From assembly GCF_008728195.1 (NCBI RefSeq), contig NZ_CP031598.1, positions 4,402,001-4,466,000 of the forward strand: a stretch of 64,000 nucleotides of DNA, written 5' to 3'. Numbering within the stretch: the first letter of the stretch is position 1; each line of letters starts with the position of its first letter. The stretch is from Roseovarius indicus. GTDB lineage: Bacteria > Pseudomonadota > Alphaproteobacteria > Rhodobacterales > Rhodobacteraceae. A model generated the notes under the pieces. The model was not told where the DNA came from and made no database searches. It worked only from the letters and a program-made list of their open reading frames with translations. Positions 62,708 to 64,000 of the stretch are shown here, one piece after another. A program made the position numbers and the translations under genes.

Positions 62708-63924
62708 AAGACAAAAGCCCCCTGCCCGCCGCCACCCGTCTGCAGGTCGACATCGTCGACACCCCCGACGCGCTCGACGCGCTCGCCCCCGCCTGGCAGC
62801 GCCTGCAGGAACGCGACATGGAATCCACCTTCTTCCTGACATGGGAATGGATGGCGCGCGCCTTCCGCCAGAACCCCTGGCGGTGGAGCGTCCTCGTCGT
62901 CCGCGACCCGGGCGGCAGCGGCGAGGCGATCTGCATCGTCCCCCTCAAATACCGCACCCACTGGAGCCGCACCCGGCAGGAATTCCAGACCCAGCTCGAA
63001 GCCGGCGGCCGGCTGCTCTTCAGCGAATACACCGGTTTCCTCTGCGACCCCGCCCACGAGGAGCTCGGCCTCGCCGCCGCCGCCCGCAAGCTCTCCACCA
63101 TGCCCTGGTCGCGCCTCACCATGCGCTACGTCGCCCAAAGCCGCCGCGCGCGCATCTTCACCGATCAGCTCGGCGCGCTGGGCTTCGGCGTCCGCTACCG
63201 CGATTACCGCATCAACAAGGGCGAGACCGACAACCTCATCAGCCCCCAGGTCGACCTGCCCGAGGATTTCGACACCTACCTCGCCAACCAGGTCAGCGCC
63301 AACACCCGCCAGCGCTGCAACAAGATGCGCCGCCGCCACCTCGAAACCGGCGATTACCACTTCACCCATACCGACGACGCCACGTTGGAAGAGGACATCT
63401 CCGACCTCCTCGCCCACTGGAAGGTCAAATGGGCCGAGACCAAGGGCGTCACCGCCGCAGACCAGGTCGCCGAGAATTACCGCAACGTCCTCGCCTCCGC
63501 CCATGACTGCGACGCGCTCTTCCTGCCCGTCCTCCGCCACGGCGACCGCAAGCTGGGCGCTCTGGGCCACGTGCTCGACCGCCGGAACGGCGTCATGCAT
63601 TTCATCGTCGCCGGCCGCGACACCACGGCCGAGGAAGCCTTCATCGGCGACGCGCTCCACTTCCACTCCATCGCCTGGGCGATCTCTCAGGGCTTCATCT
63701 GCTACGATTTCGGCCACGGCAACGAGCGGTACAAATACAGCTACGGCGCCGAAGACCTGCAAACCCTCTATTTCGAGATCCGCCGCACCGAGCCGGATGA
63801 CGCGGGCGTGCTCGACGTGCTCTGCCTCGCCGAGGCCCTCAGGCGCACCGAAACCTTCATCCGCGACGGCAAGACCGACCGCGCCGCCCGCGCCTGCGCC
63901 CAGCTGTCGGACCTGCTGACCTGA
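62701..63924 (+). CDS. GNAT-fold acyltransferase (CelD/BioF2-like, Acetyltransf_6 type)
   Basis: 407 aa. The ATG at 62701 lies inside the end of the kinase gene, so the two are co-translated. The family is recognised from FFLTWEWMARAFRQNPWRWSVLVVRD near 40-65, the NTRQRCNKMRRRHLETGDYHF helix near 200-220 and the C-terminal ALFLPVLRHGDRKLGALGHVLDRRNGVMHFIVAGRD and DFGHGNERYKYSYGAED (near 335-350), a sequence common in Acetyltransf_6/FemAB-like proteins that acylate sugars or lipids in envelope glycans. The substrate is unknown. Confidence 0.78.
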   Translation: MLKDKSPLPAATRLQVDIVDTPDALDALAPAWQRLQERDMESTFFLTWEWMARAFRQNPWRWSVLVVRDPGGSGEAICIVPLKYRTHWSRTRQEFQTQLEAGGRLLFSEYTGFLCDPAHEELGLAAAARKLSTMPWSRLTMRYVAQSRRARIFTDQLGALGFGVRYRDYRINKGETDNLISPQVDLPEDFDTYLANQVSANTRQRCNKMRRRHLETGDYHFTHTDDATLEEDISDLLAHWKVKWAETKGVTAADQVAENYRNVLASAHDCDALFLPVLRHGDRKLGALGHVLDRRNGVMHFIVAGRDTTAEEAFIGDALHFHSIAWAISQGFICYDFGHGNERYKYSYGAEDLQTLYFEIRRTEPDDAGVLDVLCLAEALRRTETFIRDGKTDRAARACAQLSDLLT

Positions 63925-63931
63925 AAAGGCC

Positions 63932-64000
63932 TCAGCCCTCGTAGCGGTCCGACACCAGCTTCGCCGGCCGCCGCGCCACAAGCTCGGCGGCCAGGTCCAG
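63932..64000 (-). CDS. C-terminal end of an unidentified minus-strand gene
   Basis: Only the last 22 codons are in the window, ending ..PAKLVSDRYEG and TGA at 63934-63932. This is convergent with the acyltransferase gene, 7 bp past its stop. Too short to name. Confidence 0.5.
   Translation of the reverse strand: MDLAAELVARRPAKLVSDRYEG

Noticed and set aside
61391..62842. A 483-codon minus-strand frame opposite the kinase gene
   Set aside because: It is a Gly/Ala/Val-rich shadow; the plus-strand frame has a coherent kinase-like fold and overlaps the acyltransferase gene in the usual way.

Overview
The window is about 64 kb of high-GC alphaproteobacterial chromosome. Gene content and style (two LivK/peptide-type ABC importers with Tat-like SBP signals, a BetI/BetA-like quaternary-amine region, three Rieske oxygenases, carboxynorspermidine-type polyamine genes) suggest a marine Rhodobacterales (Roseobacter-group) bacterium. 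That is inference from gene content; no rRNA or other marker is present. I saw no tRNA, rRNA, IS element, phage gene or CRISPR array. Genes are tightly packed, many with ATGA/GTGA overlaps, and long open frames opposite real genes are GC-driven shadows.

Region by region. (1) 1-10.3 kb, minus strand: a giant secreted protein of unknown function (at least 2031 codons, running off the left edge), translationally coupled to an exported TPR/beta-propeller/Sel1/peptidoglycan-binding-like protein, plus a small TPR-like protein that overlaps livF. (2) 10.3-15 kb, minus: a complete branched-chain amino-acid-type ABC importer, livKHMGF. (3) 15.2-37 kb: an accessory catabolic region that looks built around quaternary or N-methylated amines. 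It holds two cupins, a choline-dehydrogenase-like GMC oxidoreductase, a ProX/V/W-type importer operon ending in an amidase and an iron-type alcohol dehydrogenase, a metallo-beta-lactamase-fold hydrolase with an SDR, an HSL-type esterase with a DMT permease, a GcvT-like protein overlapping a Rieske oxygenase, a LysR regulator, two more Rieske oxygenases, a class III aminotransferase and a BetI-type TetR regulator. Three promoters in this region carry the same palindrome TGAGCGCTCA placed one base before a TATAAT-like -10 box, so they probably form one regulon of the TetR protein.

(4) 36.9-43.1 kb, minus: an envelope set made of an MMPL/RND transporter, a LolA-like periplasmic protein and an outer-membrane beta-barrel, followed by a CruF-type carotenoid hydratase homologue and a DUF5995-like protein. 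(5) 43.2-53.3 kb: a dipeptide-type ABC importer with a fused double ATPase, a C69-type dipeptidase homologue that lacks the N-terminal cysteine, a CocE/NonD hydrolase and a divergent XRE-type regulator. (6) 53.3-59.4 kb, minus: a polyamine cluster (speA, carboxynorspermidine synthase, nspC, speB) encoding arginine to agmatine to putrescine to carboxyspermidine to spermidine, with a small secreted protein at its end. (7) 59.6-64 kb: a protein made of 63 GSGGTK-type hexapeptides, then a kinase-fold protein overlapping a GNAT/CelD-type acetyltransferase, and the end of an unidentified gene.

A recurring feature is a stem-loop directly after the substrate-binding-protein gene in all three ABC operons, which would raise SBP transcript levels over the permease genes. 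The most interesting items are the three-site BetI-like regulon with its three Glu-bridged Rieske oxygenases and no reductase partner, the giant secreted protein pair, and the GSGGTK repeat protein.
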